This document shows, in pieces, positions 14,102-23,673 of a stretch of 64,000 nt of DNA. The stretch's first letter is position 1. Each line of letters begins with the position of its first letter. The DNA comes from Pseudomonadota bacterium (GTDB lineage: Bacteria; Pseudomonadota; Gammaproteobacteria; Burkholderiales; Burkholderiaceae_C): positions 1-64,000 of the forward strand of contig JAKARB010000009.1 of NCBI GenBank assembly GCA_021819435.1, written 5' to 3'. The notes beneath the pieces are model-generated. The model made no database searches. It saw only the letters and a program-made list of their open reading frames with translations, and was not told where the DNA came from. The translations under genes were made by a program, and so were the position numbers.

Positions 14102-16915
14102 ATGACGTCCCCCGCCCAGCCTGCCGCTTCCACGCCTGCCGCTTCCTCCACCGTGCCCCCCATGCGCCTGTCCGGCCTGGAGCCGGTGCTCATCGGCGAG
14201 GGCACGTTGTTCGTCAACGTGGGCGAGCGAACCAACGTCACGGGCTCCAAGGCCTTTGCGCGCATGATCCTCGAAGGCCGCTTCGAGGACGCGCTGTCGG
14301 TGGCGCGCCAGCAGGTCGAGAACGGCGCCCAGGTCATCGACATCAACATGGACGAGGCCATGCTCGACAGCAAGGCCGCCATGGTGCGCTTCCTGAACCT
14401 GATCGCTGGCGAGCCGGAGATCGCGCGCGTGCCGATCATGATCGACTCTTCGAAGTGGGAGGTGATCGAGGCGGGCCTGAAGTGCATCCAGGGCAAGGGC
14501 ATCGTCAACTCGATTTCGCTGAAAGAAGGCGTCGAGAAATTCGTCGAGCAGGCCAGGCTGATCAAGCGCTATGGCGCCGCCGCCGTGGTGATGGCCTTCG
14601 ACGAAGCGGGCCAGGCAGACACTTATCAGCGCAAGGTCGAGATCTGCGAGCGCGCCTACCGCATCCTGGTCGATGAGGTGGGCTTCGCGCCCGAAGACAT
14701 CATCTTCGACCCGAACATCTTCGCCATCGCCACCGGCATCGAAGAGCACGACAACTACGCGGTCGACTTCATCGAGGCCACGCGCTGGATCAAGCAGAAC
14801 CTGCCGGGCGCCAAGGTGTCGGGCGGCGTCTCGAACGTGTCATTCAGCTTCCGCGGCAACGAGCCGGTGCGCGAGGCCATCCACACCGTGTTCCTCTACC
14901 ACGCCATCCAGGCGGGCATGGACATGGGCATCGTCAACGCCGGCATGGTCGGGGTGTACGACGACCTCGACGCCCACCTGCGCGAGCTGGTCGAAGACAT
15001 CGTGCTCAACCGCCAGCCGGTGTTCAAGGATGGCGAAGACACGAGCCTGACGCCAACCGAGCGCCTGCTGGCGATCGCCGAGCAGGTCAAGGGCGCGGCA
15101 AAGGACGACACCGCCAAGCTGGCCTGGCGCGGCACGGCCGATGAGCCCGCGCCGGTCGAGCAGCGCCTGAGCCATGCGCTGGTGCACGGCATCACCGACT
15201 TCATCACGGCCGACACCGAAGAGTGCTATCAAAAGATCAAGGCCTCGGGCGGCCGCCCGCTGCACGTGATCGAAGGCCCGCTGATGGCCGGCATGAACAC
15301 CGTGGGCGACCTGTTCGGCGCGGGCAAGATGTTCCTGCCGCAGGTGGTGAAGTCGGCCCGGGTGATGAAGCAGGCCGTGGCTCACCTGGTGCCCTACATC
15401 GAAGAAGAAAAGCGCCAGCTCGAGCTCGCCGGGGGCGACGTGAAGGCCAAGGGCAAGATCGTGATCGCCACGGTCAAGGGCGATGTGCACGACATCGGCA
15501 AGAACATCGTCACGGTGGTCCTGCAATGCAACAACTTCGAGGTGGTCAACATGGGCGTGATGGTCCCGTGCAAGGACATCCTCGACAAGGCCAAGGAAGT
15601 GGGCGCGGACATCATCGGCCTGTCCGGCCTGATCACGCCGAGCCTGGAAGAGATGCAGTACGTCGCCGCCGAGATGGAGCGCGACCCGTACTTCGCCGAA
15701 CGCAAGACCCCACTGCTGATCGGTGGCGCCACGTGCAGCCGCGTGCACACGGCGGTGAAGATCGCGCCGAACTTCAGCGGCCCGGTGGTGTACGTGCCCG
15801 ACGCCTCGCGCGCGGTGGGCGTGTGCTCCGAGCTGCTGAGCACCGAGCGCCAGGCAGCCTACATCGCTGAGCTGAACGCCGACTACGAGAAGGTGCGCCA
15901 GTTGCACGCCAACAAGAAGGCCACGCCGATGGTCTCGCTGGCCGAAGCCCGCGCCAACAAGGCCGTGGTGGACTTCGACACCCACACGCCCGACGCCCCG
16001 AAGTTCATCGGCCGGCGCGTGTTCAAGAACTACGACCTGGGAGAACTCGCGGCTTACATCGACTGGGCGCCCTTCTTCCAGACCTGGGACTTGCACGGCG
16101 CCTTTCCCGCGATCCTGGACGACGCCGTGGTCGGCGATGAGGCCAAGAAGGTCTACGCCGACGCCCAAGCCATGCTCAAGAAAATCATCGAAGGCCGCTG
16201 GCTGACGGCGCACGGCGTGATCGGCCTGTACCCCGCCAACACGGTGGACGATGACGCCATCGTGCTGTACACCGATGAATCGCGCGCCACCGAGCTGATG
16301 CGCTGGCACCCGCTGCGCATGCAGACGGAGCGGCCGGTGGTGGACGGCGTCAAACGTCCCAACCGCTCGCTGGCCGACTTCGTGGCCCCCCGCCCCGACG
16401 CTGGCGGCAAGAAGGACTACGTCGGCATGTTCGCCGTGACCGCCGGCCTGAACATCGAGAAGAAGGAAGCCGAGTTCATGGCCCGCCATGACGACTACTC
16501 GGCCATCATGCTCAAAGCCCTGGCCGACCGCCTGGCCGAGGCCTTCGCCGAGCGCATGCACGAGCGCGTGCGCAAGGAATTCTGGGGCTACGCCGAGGCC
16601 GAACAGCTCGACAACGCCCAGCTCATCAAAGAGCAGTACCGCGGCATCCGCCCGGCCCCGGGCTACCCGGCCTGCCCCGACCACACCGTCAAGCGCGACA
16701 TGTTCAAGGTGCTCGATGCCCACGAGGTCCACATGCACCTGACCGAGAGCCTGGCGATGATGCCGGCGGCCAGCGTGAGCGGCTTCTACCTGGCGCATCC
16801 GCAGGCGGCCTACTTCAACGTGGGCAAGGTCGGAGGCGATCAGGTGGAGGACTGGGCCCAACGCACAGGGTTGAGCTTGAACGAGGCGGAAAGGGCCCTG
16901 GCGCCTCTCCTCTGA
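14102..16915 (+). CDS. metH: Cobalamin-dependent methionine synthase, split form (folate + B12 + activation modules)
   Basis: 937 residues, about 300 shorter than one-piece MetH because the N-terminal homocysteine-binding barrel is absent. Present are the methyltetrahydrofolate-binding domain (from about residue 35: [16 protein letters not shown]), the cobalamin cap and B12 domains with base-off ligand His463 in GDVHDIGKN, and the C-terminal SAM-binding activation domain ([13 protein letters not shown] at about 850). In many betaproteobacteria the homocysteine module is a separate protein, so a partner gene is expected outside this window. The protein transfers the methyl group from methyl-THF via cobalamin to homocysteine. 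The start is uncertain: an ATG at 14162 is possible and neither has a clear ribosome site. Confidence 0.95.
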   Translation: MTSPAQPAASTPAASSTVPPMRLSGLEPVLIGEGTLFVNVGERTNVTGSKAFARMILEGRFEDALSVARQQVENGAQVIDINMDEAMLDSKAAMVRFLNLIAGEPEIARVPIMIDSSKWEVIEAGLKCIQGKGIVNSISLKEGVEKFVEQARLIKRYGAAAVVMAFDEAGQADTYQRKVEICERAYRILVDEVGFAPEDIIFDPNIFAIATGIEEHDNYAVDFIEATRWIKQNLPGAKVSGGVSNVSFSFRGNEPVREAIHTVFLYHAIQAGMDMGIVNAGMVGVYDDLDAHLRELVEDIVLNRQPVFKDGEDTSLTPTERLLAIAEQVKGAAKDDTAKLAWRGTADEPAPVEQRLSHALVHGITDFITADTEECYQKIKASGGRPLHVIEGPLMAGMNTVGDLFGAGKMFLPQVVKSARVMKQAVAHLVPYIEEEKRQLELAGGDVKAKGKIVIATVKGDVHDIGKNIVTVVLQCNNFEVVNMGVMVPCKDILDKAKEVGADIIGLSGLITPSLEEMQYVAAEMERDPYFAERKTPLLIGGATCSRVHTAVKIAPNFSGPVVYVPDASRAVGVCSELLSTERQAAYIAELNADYEKVRQLHANKKATPMVSLAEARANKAVVDFDTHTPDAPKFIGRRVFKNYDLGELAAYIDWAPFFQTWDLHGAFPAILDDAVVGDEAKKVYADAQAMLKKIIEGRWLTAHGVIGLYPANTVDDDAIVLYTDESRATELMRWHPLRMQTERPVVDGVKRPNRSLADFVAPRPDAGGKKDYVGMFAVTAGLNIEKKEAEFMARHDDYSAIMLKALADRLAEAFAERMHERVRKEFWGYAEAEQLDNAQLIKEQYRGIRPAPGYPACPDHTVKRDMFKVLDAHEVHMHLTESLAMMPAASVSGFYLAHPQAAYFNVGKVGGDQVEDWAQRTGLSLNEAERALAPLL

Positions 16916-16997
16916 TTTCGCCGTCCGTGACGGATTGCGCGACATCTGCCGCAACTTGATCCAATGGTTTCATTGGCTTACGTTTGAAGCACAACCG

Positions 16998-17018
16998 CAC
17001 CCCCTGTTCGAGGGGGTG
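16998..17018. terminator. GC-rich hairpin downstream of metH
   Basis: CACCCCCT-GTTCG-AGGGGGTG is a perfect 8-bp stem, 80 bases past the metH stop and 44 bases before the next gene. Neither strand follows it with a T-run, so if it terminates it is not a classical intrinsic terminator. Confidence 0.4.
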
Positions 17019-17061
17019 GCTGGCACATTGCAATCGCTTTGTGGTCAGTCGCGGTTGAGTC

Positions 17062-18843
17062 ATGTTTCCCCTTGCTCCCTGTCGTATCTCTCGCATGCGA
17101 AGGGCATTCGCCCACGCAGGTTTTCTGGTCATCGCCACCATCATTGCCGGGCTGGCAGCTTGTGGCGGTGGAGGGGGCGGCAGTGGAGGCCCATCCCAAT
17201 CGCCCCCAGCACCCGTCTCGACGCAGCCTCAAGCGGCACCGCGCAGCGATGACGAGGCGCACCGCTTCCTCGTTCAAGCCACGTTCGGCCCACGCGCCGA
17301 AGACATCGCCCGGGTTCGCGAGATCGGTTACGCGCGCTGGATCGACGAGCAGTTCGCCAGCCCGGTGATGAGCAGCCACCTGTCGATGGTGGATGCGTCG
17401 GCGGCCTACAAGGCCCGCGTCGCCACCAACAGCGACATGATCTACAGCTGGTGGACGCACGCGGTCGAAGACGACGCCGCCCAGTTGCGCCACAAAACGG
17501 CTTTCGCGCTGTCGCAGATCTTCGTGGTGTCGACACTGCCTTTCGACGAAAGCCGCACGGTGGCCAGCTACCTCGACATGCTCACGGCCAAGGCGGATGG
17601 CAGCTATCGCGACCTTCTCGAAGGGGTCGCGCTGCACCCGGCGATGGGCCAATACCTGTCTCACCTCGCCAACCGCAAGGAAGACGGCCACGGGCGGGTG
17701 CCTGACGAGAACTTCGCCCGGGAGGTGATGCAGCTGTTCTCCATCGGACTGTACGAGCTCGATGACGCAGGCAAACCCAAGGTGCTCAATGGCCAACAGG
17801 TCGAAACCTACACCGCCAGCGACATCAAGGGATTGGCGCGGGTGTTCACCGGCTTCAGCTGGCAGTGGCCCAGCACAAAATCGGGGCTGGACTGGTGGAA
17901 GTGCTTCTGGCGCTCAGCCGAATGCAAAGAGTCCAACCAGCGGGTGATGCCCATGTCGGCCTACGCGGGCGAGCACTCTCAAACGGAGAAAAACTTCCTC
18001 GGTGTGACCGTGCCCGCGCAGGCCAGTGCCGATCCGAAGGCCAGCCTGAAGGTGGCGCTGGACCGGCTCGCCAACCACCCAAACACGGCCCCGTTCATCA
18101 GCCGGCAGCTCATTCAAAGGTTGGTCACCAGCAACCCGAGCGATCAGTACGTCACCGACGTCACGCGGGTGTTCAGAAGTTCAGGTGGCAACCTGAAATC
18201 GGTGGTCAAGGAGATCCTGATGCACCCCGAGGCCCGCAATCCGGAGACGGCACTCGGATCGGCCGCCAGCTTCGGCAAGGTGCGTGAACCCATCTTGCGG
18301 TTGGCCCACCTTCTGCGCGCCATTCCCCACACGAGCGTGCAATACGCCAGCAACGGACCCAACCGCTTCTACCTGGCCACAGATTCCAGCGACCCGGGCA
18401 GCCAGCTTGGTCAAACGCCCATGCGTGCGCCCTCGGTCTTCAACTTCTACAGACCCGGCTATCGTCCGCCGCAAACCCTGATCGCCGATCAAGGCTTGGT
18501 GGCGCCGGAAATGCAGATCACCACCGAGGCCTCCGTGCTGGGCTACGCCAATTTCGTGGCGCAGATCCTGGAAAGCGGCTGGGGAGAATGGAACAGCTCG
18601 CTCAACCGCGCGGACATCGCGTTCGATTTCAGCATCTGGACTCACTTGGCCACCAACCCCTCGGCGCTGATTGACGAACTGGCCACGCGCCTGACCGGCC
18701 GAGCGCTGGCCGAGCCCGCGCGCGCGCCAGCGATCACGGCCTTGAGCGCAATGCCTTCGGCCTCTTCTTATCAAAAACGCCAGCGCATCCAGGCAGCCAT
18801 CCTCATGGTTGCCGTCTCGCCTGATTTTTCTGTCCAGCAATGA
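17062..18843 (+). CDS. DUF1800-family lipoprotein
   Basis: 593 residues. From the second ATG (17095) the N-terminus is a lipoprotein signal with lipobox LAAC followed by a glycine run, so that start is at least as likely. The body carries the DUF1800 pattern: AHRFLVQATFGPR, REIGYARWIDEQF, VTNSDMIYSWWTHAV-like, LRHKTAFALSQIFVVS, FAREVMQLFSIGLYEL, PSVFNFYRPGYRPP. The function of DUF1800 is not established. It is nearly always paired with a DUF1501 protein, as here, where the stop overlaps the next frame. It is predicted to be exported and membrane-anchored. Confidence 0.88.
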   Translation: MFPLAPCRISRMRRAFAHAGFLVIATIIAGLAACGGGGGGSGGPSQSPPAPVSTQPQAAPRSDDEAHRFLVQATFGPRAEDIARVREIGYARWIDEQFASPVMSSHLSMVDASAAYKARVATNSDMIYSWWTHAVEDDAAQLRHKTAFALSQIFVVSTLPFDESRTVASYLDMLTAKADGSYRDLLEGVALHPAMGQYLSHLANRKEDGHGRVPDENFAREVMQLFSIGLYELDDAGKPKVLNGQQVETYTASDIKGLARVFTGFSWQWPSTKSGLDWWKCFWRSAECKESNQRVMPMSAYAGEHSQTEKNFLGVTVPAQASADPKASLKVALDRLANHPNTAPFISRQLIQRLVTSNPSDQYVTDVTRVFRSSGGNLKSVVKEILMHPEARNPETALGSAASFGKVREPILRLAHLLRAIPHTSVQYASNGPNRFYLATDSSDPGSQLGQTPMRAPSVFNFYRPGYRPPQTLIADQGLVAPEMQITTEASVLGYANFVAQILESGWGEWNSSLNRADIAFDFSIWTHLATNPSALIDELATRLTGRALAEPARAPAITALSAMPSASSYQKRQRIQAAILMVAVSPDFSVQQ

Positions 18844-18857
18844 GTGAGGCGGGAAAC

Positions 18858-20450
18858 ATGAACCACCCATCCACGTCGCGTCGCCGATTCCTCAAACAGG
18901 CCGCGTCGTTTTCGGCACTCGGGGCAGCCGTGCCTTTCGGTCTCAACATGGGGGCCATCACCCGCGCAGCAGCGCAAAGCAGTGGCGGCTACAAGGCGCT
19001 GGTCTGCGTGTTCTTGTCGGGCGGCAACGATGCGTTCAACACGGTGTTGGCAACCGACAGCACATCGTGGAGCCATTATCTGAAACATCGCCGCCCCACC
19101 GATGGCTCCACCTCGATCGCCCTGATGGAGGCCGGCACCGCCCCCGACAGCTCAGCGGCGGCCGGCACCCCACAACGGCAAGGTGGCGTGCTGCCGATCG
19201 CGCACGCCAACCGCAGCGTGCACATTGGCCGCAGCTTTGCCCTGCATCCCTCGCTGACCAGGTTGCAACAGCTCTACGCCAACGGCAACGCGGCTGTGGT
19301 GGCCAACGTCGGGCCGCTGACCCGGCCCACCAGCAAAGCAGACTGGGGCAACGCCACCGCCAGCAAGCCCAAGAAGCTGTTTTCTCACAACGACCAGCAA
19401 TCCACCTGGCAGTGCTTCGAACCGGAAGGTGCCCTGGTGGGCTGGGGCGGCCGGATGGCCGATCAACTGATGTCGCGCAATGGCGCAGGACGCAACGCCG
19501 ACGAAGCCCGGATCATCCAGCGCATGTTCACCTGCATGACGCCAATGGGCTCGGCGGTCTGGCTGGCCGGGCAATCGGTGCAACCCTATCAGAGCAGCGC
19601 CACCGCCGTGTCCATGCTGGGCAGTTCATCGCGCGTGTATGGCAGCACGGCATTGCACGCTGCCATGCTCAACATCATGTCGCAGCAGACCCTGGCATCG
19701 CAATCCAACATCCTGGTGTCCGCGCACCAGGATGTGGTCAAGCGTGCGCAACAGGCCAGCGAACTGATGGGAACCAGGCTCTCGCCACTCGGCACGGCGC
19801 CCTGGAGCACCAGCGGTGCCACCAACGCCTACAACGATCCGCTGCTCAAGTACACGAGCCCGAACGACGGCACCCTGAAGACCAACAGCCTGGCCATGCA
19901 ACTGCAAATGGTGGCCCGACTGATCGAAACCAGCCGAGGCACTTCGCTGGGCATGAATCGCCAGTTCTTCATGGTCAACCTTGGAGGCTTCGACACCCAC
20001 GATGCGCAAATGGCCAACCAGGCGGAACAACTCGCCATGCTGGACCATGCGCTCGGCTACTTCGACCAGGTGCTGCGCAACATGCCCAGCGGCGACCTGA
20101 GCTCGGAGGTCACGACCTTCACGGCGTCCGAGTTCGGCCGCACCTTCACCAGCAATGGCGACGGCACCGACCATGGTTGGGGCTCGCACCATTTCGTCAT
20201 GGGTGCTGGCGTGCGCGGCACGGACGTGTACGGCACCTTCCCCACTTACAGCTCAGCCGATTCGCAAGGCGTGTTCAGCAGCCCCGACCAGATCCAGAAC
20301 GGGATCCTGATCCCCACCACCTCGGTGGACCACTTCGCCTACACGCTGGGGCGATGGATGGATGTGGGGCACACCGATCTGATGGGCTTCCTGCCCAACC
20401 TGGGCCAGTTCAGCAGTTCGGGCTACGACTTGGGATTCATGCGGACCTGA
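18858..20450 (+). CDS. DUF1501-family Tat-exported protein
   Basis: 530 residues. Twin-arginine signal [20 protein letters not shown] is followed by a sulfatase/alkaline-phosphatase-like fold: [42 protein letters not shown] and [25 protein letters not shown] and GTDHGW look like metal-binding motifs. GAGGCGGG supports the start at 18858 (an earlier ATG at 18840 overlaps the DUF1800 stop). It is co-transcribed with the DUF1800 gene and the pair probably works together outside the cytoplasmic membrane, but the substrate is unknown. Confidence 0.9.
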   Translation: MNHPSTSRRRFLKQAASFSALGAAVPFGLNMGAITRAAAQSSGGYKALVCVFLSGGNDAFNTVLATDSTSWSHYLKHRRPTDGSTSIALMEAGTAPDSSAAAGTPQRQGGVLPIAHANRSVHIGRSFALHPSLTRLQQLYANGNAAVVANVGPLTRPTSKADWGNATASKPKKLFSHNDQQSTWQCFEPEGALVGWGGRMADQLMSRNGAGRNADEARIIQRMFTCMTPMGSAVWLAGQSVQPYQSSATAVSMLGSSSRVYGSTALHAAMLNIMSQQTLASQSNILVSAHQDVVKRAQQASELMGTRLSPLGTAPWSTSGATNAYNDPLLKYTSPNDGTLKTNSLAMQLQMVARLIETSRGTSLGMNRQFFMVNLGGFDTHDAQMANQAEQLAMLDHALGYFDQVLRNMPSGDLSSEVTTFTASEFGRTFTSNGDGTDHGWGSHHFVMGAGVRGTDVYGTFPTYSSADSQGVFSSPDQIQNGILIPTTSVDHFAYTLGRWMDVGHTDLMGFLPNLGQFSSSGYDLGFMRT

Positions 20451-20521
20451 GGCGTCTGCGGACAACCCGACACCGAGAGATGCAGCCTGGCGGGGCGCCT
20501 GCCCCAGGTATCCTCCCGGGC

Positions 20522-21076
20522 ATGCGCATCCTCGGCATCGACCCCGGTCTGCAGACCACTGGCTTTGGCATCATCGAAACCGATGGCCCTCGTCTGCATT
20601 ACGTCGCCAGCGGCACCATCAAGACCCGCGAGGCCGCGCAGGGTGACCTGCCCACCCGCCTGAAGATCATCTACGAGGGCGTGCGCGAGGTCGTGACGCG
20701 TTATGAGCCGCAAGAGGCCTCGGTCGAAATCGTCTTCGTGAACGTCAACCCGCAATCCACGTTGTTGCTGGGGCAGGCACGTGGCGCGGCCATCGCGGGG
20801 CTGTTGTCGCTGACGACCTCGCCCCAGGTGAGCGAATACACCGCGCTGCAGATGAAGAAAGCCGTCACAGGCCACGGCCATGCCGCCAAGGCGCAAATAC
20901 GACACATGGTGATGCGTTTGCTCGAACTGCCGCGCGAGCCCAACAATGATGCGTCGGACGCCCTGGGACTGGCCATCTGCCATGCACATGCGGGGAGCTT
21001 GATGGCGCAAGTTGCCAAAACAACCTCGCTGAACCGTCGCACGCATGCACAAATCAAAGGCGGCCGCGTTTATTGA
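20522..21076 (+). CDS. ruvC: Holliday junction resolvase RuvC
   Basis: 184 residues beginning [18 protein letters not shown]. The acidic catalytic residues are visible in GIDPG (Asp7), [15 protein letters not shown] (Glu) and the C-terminal [14 protein letters not shown] (Asp pair). It is an endonuclease that cuts four-way junctions with RuvAB; those genes are not in the window. The frame is open far upstream, but the only sensible start is this ATG. The tail after residue 165 ([21 protein letters not shown]) is a normal family variation. Confidence 0.97.
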   Translation: MRILGIDPGLQTTGFGIIETDGPRLHYVASGTIKTREAAQGDLPTRLKIIYEGVREVVTRYEPQEASVEIVFVNVNPQSTLLLGQARGAAIAGLLSLTTSPQVSEYTALQMKKAVTGHGHAAKAQIRHMVMRLLELPREPNNDASDALGLAICHAHAGSLMAQVAKTTSLNRRTHAQIKGGRVY

Positions 21077-21148
21077 CCCCTTTGGTTCCCTTTTTGTCCC
21101 CGTTGTTCCCCCCTTGAATTGGGGAGTTCGGTCAACATTGGGTTGCCG

Positions 21149-21168
21149 TTAGTGACCAAAGTCACTAA
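21149..21168. promoter_or_regulatory. Perfect palindrome between ruvC and the PEP-CTERM gene
   Basis: TTAGTGAC-CAAA-GTCACTAA is a perfect 8-base inverted repeat, 63 bases before the PEP-CTERM start. Two GTCAAC copies (21131, 21172) flank it. No T-run follows, so a protein-binding operator is more likely than a terminator. The regulator is unknown. Confidence 0.5.
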
Positions 21169-21231
21169 TGTGTCAACTGAGGTGACTTTCAAGCACCAAA
21201 CCACCAAACCGCGATTCAAGCAGGATACAAC

Positions 21232-21798
21232 ATGAAACAACTCCGCAAAGCAGCCCTCGCAGCAGCCGTGGCACTCGGTGCCCAGGCCTCTGCTTTCGCC
21301 TCGATCATCATCACCGAACCCGGTGCCGACGGTTTCAACATCGAAACCCTGGCTTTCAACGGCTCCAGCTACGACATCACCAAGCTGACCTTTGATTTCT
21401 CCGGCACCACCACCACCGACGGCAGCCACATCGTCATCGACGGCTCGCCCTTCACCATCACCGCCCCTGCAGGCGGCACCGCCACCTTCTTCGGCAGCGG
21501 CTCGGTGTTTGGCTTCAATTTCACCAGCTTCAACACCTTTGACACCTTCAAGTTCAAGTGGGATCCGGACTCGGCCATCAGCGGCTCGTACGGCGCCACT
21601 GGCCTGGACTTCATCGGCGCGACCATCACCGCTGTGACCAGCAACGGCACCTACAAGGGCACCTTCGCCCGCGTGGGCTCCACGCTCGACGTGTCCGCCA
21701 CGCTGTCGCCTGTGCCTGAAGCCGACGCCTTCGCGCTGACCCTGGCTGGCATGGCCGCCGTGGGTGGCCTCGCCATGCGTCGCAGCCGCAAGGCCTGA
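21232..21798 (+). CDS. PEP-CTERM sorting-domain protein
   Basis: 188 residues. An N-terminal signal peptide (MKQLRKAALAAAVALGAQASAFA) is followed by a Thr/Phe/Gly-rich beta-strand body with almost no charge, then the C-terminal sorting signal VPEADAFALTLAGMAAVGGL and a basic end MRRSRKA. That tripartite tail is recognised by exosortase (EpsH/XrtA), linking the protein to exopolysaccharide or surface deposition. AGGAT is 6 bases upstream of the ATG. No exosortase gene is in the window. The body itself has no recognisable function. Confidence 0.9.
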   Translation: MKQLRKAALAAAVALGAQASAFASIIITEPGADGFNIETLAFNGSSYDITKLTFDFSGTTTTDGSHIVIDGSPFTITAPAGGTATFFGSGSVFGFNFTSFNTFDTFKFKWDPDSAISGSYGATGLDFIGATITAVTSNGTYKGTFARVGSTLDVSATLSPVPEADAFALTLAGMAAVGGLAMRRSRKA

Positions 21799-21858
21799 TC
21801 GCCCAAGCAGTGCCCGGATGAGCCGCTCAGGCCATCCGCGTGCTCTGTCAGGCATCCC

Positions 21859-21887
21859 AAAAAGACCAGCTTCGGCTGGTCTTTTTT
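21859..21887. terminator. Bidirectional intrinsic terminator
   Basis: AAAAAGACCAGC-TTCG-GCTGGTCTTTTTT: a 12-bp stem with a UUCG tetraloop and A/T runs on both sides. It sits between the convergent PEP-CTERM and carbonic anhydrase genes and serves both. The last T overlaps the carbonic anhydrase stop codon. Confidence 0.95.
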
Positions 21888-23029
21888 CATTGGCCGTCCT
21901 TGATGAGGCGGTCACCGATGGGCTGCACTGGCCGTGCGTTCATCGGGTGCAGGCGCGAGAAGATCGAGATCTGCTGGGCAGAGACGCCCACCGGCTTCTT
22001 CATCACCATCCACAGCACACCCTCGGTGCAAGGCGGCGTGGTCAGGGACCCCATGTAAGTCACGTAGCGGCGGTCTTCGGGCAGCAGTTGCTGCAGGTCG
22101 ATGCCTTGCAGGCCGGCCTGTTCGGTGTTCTTTTCCAGCGGCAGGTTGTTCCACACCTGCTGGACGATGGGGTGGCTCTTGCCCTCTTCGATCAACACGG
22201 CGATGACGGCCAGCTTGCCTTCCAGGTCTTTGTGCACCAGGTGCACGACCATGTCGAACTGGCGACCATTGAGGCGCTCTTCGCTGGGGCGATGGAAATG
22301 GAACTGCACCAGTTCGTAGCGGCGGCCGTTGACCATGATGCGGTTGCCCGGCTCGACGTTGACCTGCACGGTGTGGCCGTTGTCGATGACGCGGAAGGCC
22401 GAGAGCTTGTATTCGAACTGGATTGGGTCGAGCTCGACCGGGATGCCATCGCGGATGTCAATGGGGCTCTGGCGCTGTCCCAGGCCACATTGTTTGAACT
22501 CGGGGTTCAGCTCGTGCCAGTGGGCGGGGCCATTCGGGCCCTCGTATTCCCAATGCCCGCCAGCGTGTGGCTTGGCCATGGCCTCCGCTGATTTCGCCAC
22601 CTGGCGGGAGGCGCCACCCTTCGTGCCTCCCTTCGTTTGCAGGCGCACGACAGGAGCGGGGGCGCGGTTGGCTCGCACCTCGCTGATCTTGTGCTCGATC
22701 ATGTCCCGCAGCTCGCCCATCGAGACGGGCTGCCGAGGCTCTGCGCCTTGCTCGGCCCGGGATTCGGTCTTGCTTTCAGGCTTGGCTTCGGTTTTGTCTT
22801 CGGCTTTGTTGTCGGCCTTCACTTCGGCCTTGGCAACGGTCTTGCGCTCGCCTTTGCCTTTGGCCAGATCCGGCTTGATGTTGATCTCGACCTTGCTGTC
22901 GCTGGCGGCTTCAGCCTTGGCTTCGACCTTGCCTTCCGCCTTGTGCCCCGGCTCAGAGGCCGAAGCAGGGCTGACAGCCAGGCTCCCGGCCAGGCCAGCG
23001 ACAAGCAAAAGGGACAGGGGCAGTTTCAT
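21887..23029 (-). CDS. Alpha-class carbonic anhydrase with charged N-terminal extension
   Basis: 380 residues. GGAGAT supports the start at MKLPLSLLLVAGL (an ATG six codons upstream is poorer). A signal peptide is followed by about 120 residues of Lys/Glu/Ala-rich low-complexity sequence (KAEGKVEAKAEAASDSKVE...), then a complete alpha-CA domain: HWEYEGPNGPAHW, QSPIDI, the zinc histidines in VQFHFHRPSEE and VVHLVHKDL, and GSLTTPPCTEGVLW. It is predicted periplasmic and interconverts CO2 and bicarbonate. The charged extension is not part of the enzyme fold. It may tether or space the domain from the cell surface. Confidence 0.95.
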   Translation of the reverse strand: MKLPLSLLLVAGLAGSLAVSPASASEPGHKAEGKVEAKAEAASDSKVEINIKPDLAKGKGERKTVAKAEVKADNKAEDKTEAKPESKTESRAEQGAEPRQPVSMGELRDMIEHKISEVRANRAPAPVVRLQTKGGTKGGASRQVAKSAEAMAKPHAGGHWEYEGPNGPAHWHELNPEFKQCGLGQRQSPIDIRDGIPVELDPIQFEYKLSAFRVIDNGHTVQVNVEPGNRIMVNGRRYELVQFHFHRPSEERLNGRQFDMVVHLVHKDLEGKLAVIAVLIEEGKSHPIVQQVWNNLPLEKNTEQAGLQGIDLQQLLPEDRRYVTYMGSLTTPPCTEGVLWMVMKKPVGVSAQQISIFSRLHPMNARPVQPIGDRLIKDGQ

Positions 23030-23177
23030 GGTTGATCTCCGCATCACATCACCTCATCGGCCACGATGCGAAAAACTTGACCCTGCTCGAACGCATGGAC
23101 GAGCCTTGCGCGCTTGGGAAACGCCGCGGGCCCTGTCGACCCTGCGATTGATTTGGCAGGGCCGATGAAAAAAGTGT

Positions 23178-23634
23178 GAAGACAGCCGATAGGCCGGATT
23201 CTGTGCAGCGACGCGCCTTGCGGCGTCGTCGCCGTGACCGCCATTCCTCTGGGCCGCCTGTCGCCAAGACGGCTCGATGCCACCTACCCGCACACTCCCC
23301 GAGCCAGGTCAACGTGTGCCTATTTGGTGTTGCTGCGCGTAGAGATTGCCCGTTTCACCTCGGTCGGGCTTTGCCCGACCGAGGTGCAGCTCAGTTCGCG
23401 CTTGCGCGCGAGCCCCTGCTTTCGCATGGGCCGTCGGCTTGCGCCGACGCTTCGCTGAGCACCCCGACCGGACCCGGCCGAACTCGTCTCTGTTGCTCTG
23501 ATCCTCACCTCACGGTGGAGAGGTGTTACCTCCTACGCCGCTCTGTGCAGTCCGGACCTTCCTCCAGTGCGGCCTTTCGGCCCGACGCTTGCGCGTCGCC
23601 TCGCGGTTGCACCAGCGGCGGTCTGGCTGACTTC
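23178..23634 (-). ncRNA. rnpB: RNase P RNA, bacterial type A
   Basis: On the minus strand the conserved core is unmistakable: GAGGAAGGTCCGGAC near the 5' end, AGAGCAACAGAGA, CACCAAATAGGC, GGTAGG...AGAGGAATG and the 3' ACAGAATCCGGCCTATCGG. The ends pair as GAAGTCAGCC with GGCTGTCTTC (helix P1), fixing the boundaries to within a few bases. It is the catalytic RNA that trims tRNA 5' ends. At about 457 bases it is longer than the roughly 380 of E. coli; part of the extra is a perfect 14-bp hairpin (23356-23386). Six T residues (minus, 23168-23173) just past the 3' end form the terminator tail. Confidence 0.96.
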
Positions 23635-23643
23635 ACAGCCTGC

Positions 23644-23673
23644 ATTATCGCCGCTGCAACCAGGCCCAGGCAA
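23644..23673 (-). promoter_or_regulatory. Promoter of rnpB
   Basis: Minus strand -10 GATAAT (23644-23649) and -35 TTGCCT (23668-23673) are 18 bases apart and would start transcription right at the predicted RNase P RNA 5' end. The promoter lies within the last codons of the upstream exporter gene. Confidence 0.6.

Noticed and set aside
14840-16954. A 704-residue open frame on the minus strand
   Set aside because: It is the mirror of metH and shows no family motif.
16916-17061. tRNA or riboswitch in the metH-DUF1800 gap
   Set aside because: Only one GC-rich hairpin is visible; no cloverleaf, B12 or SAH motif could be traced.
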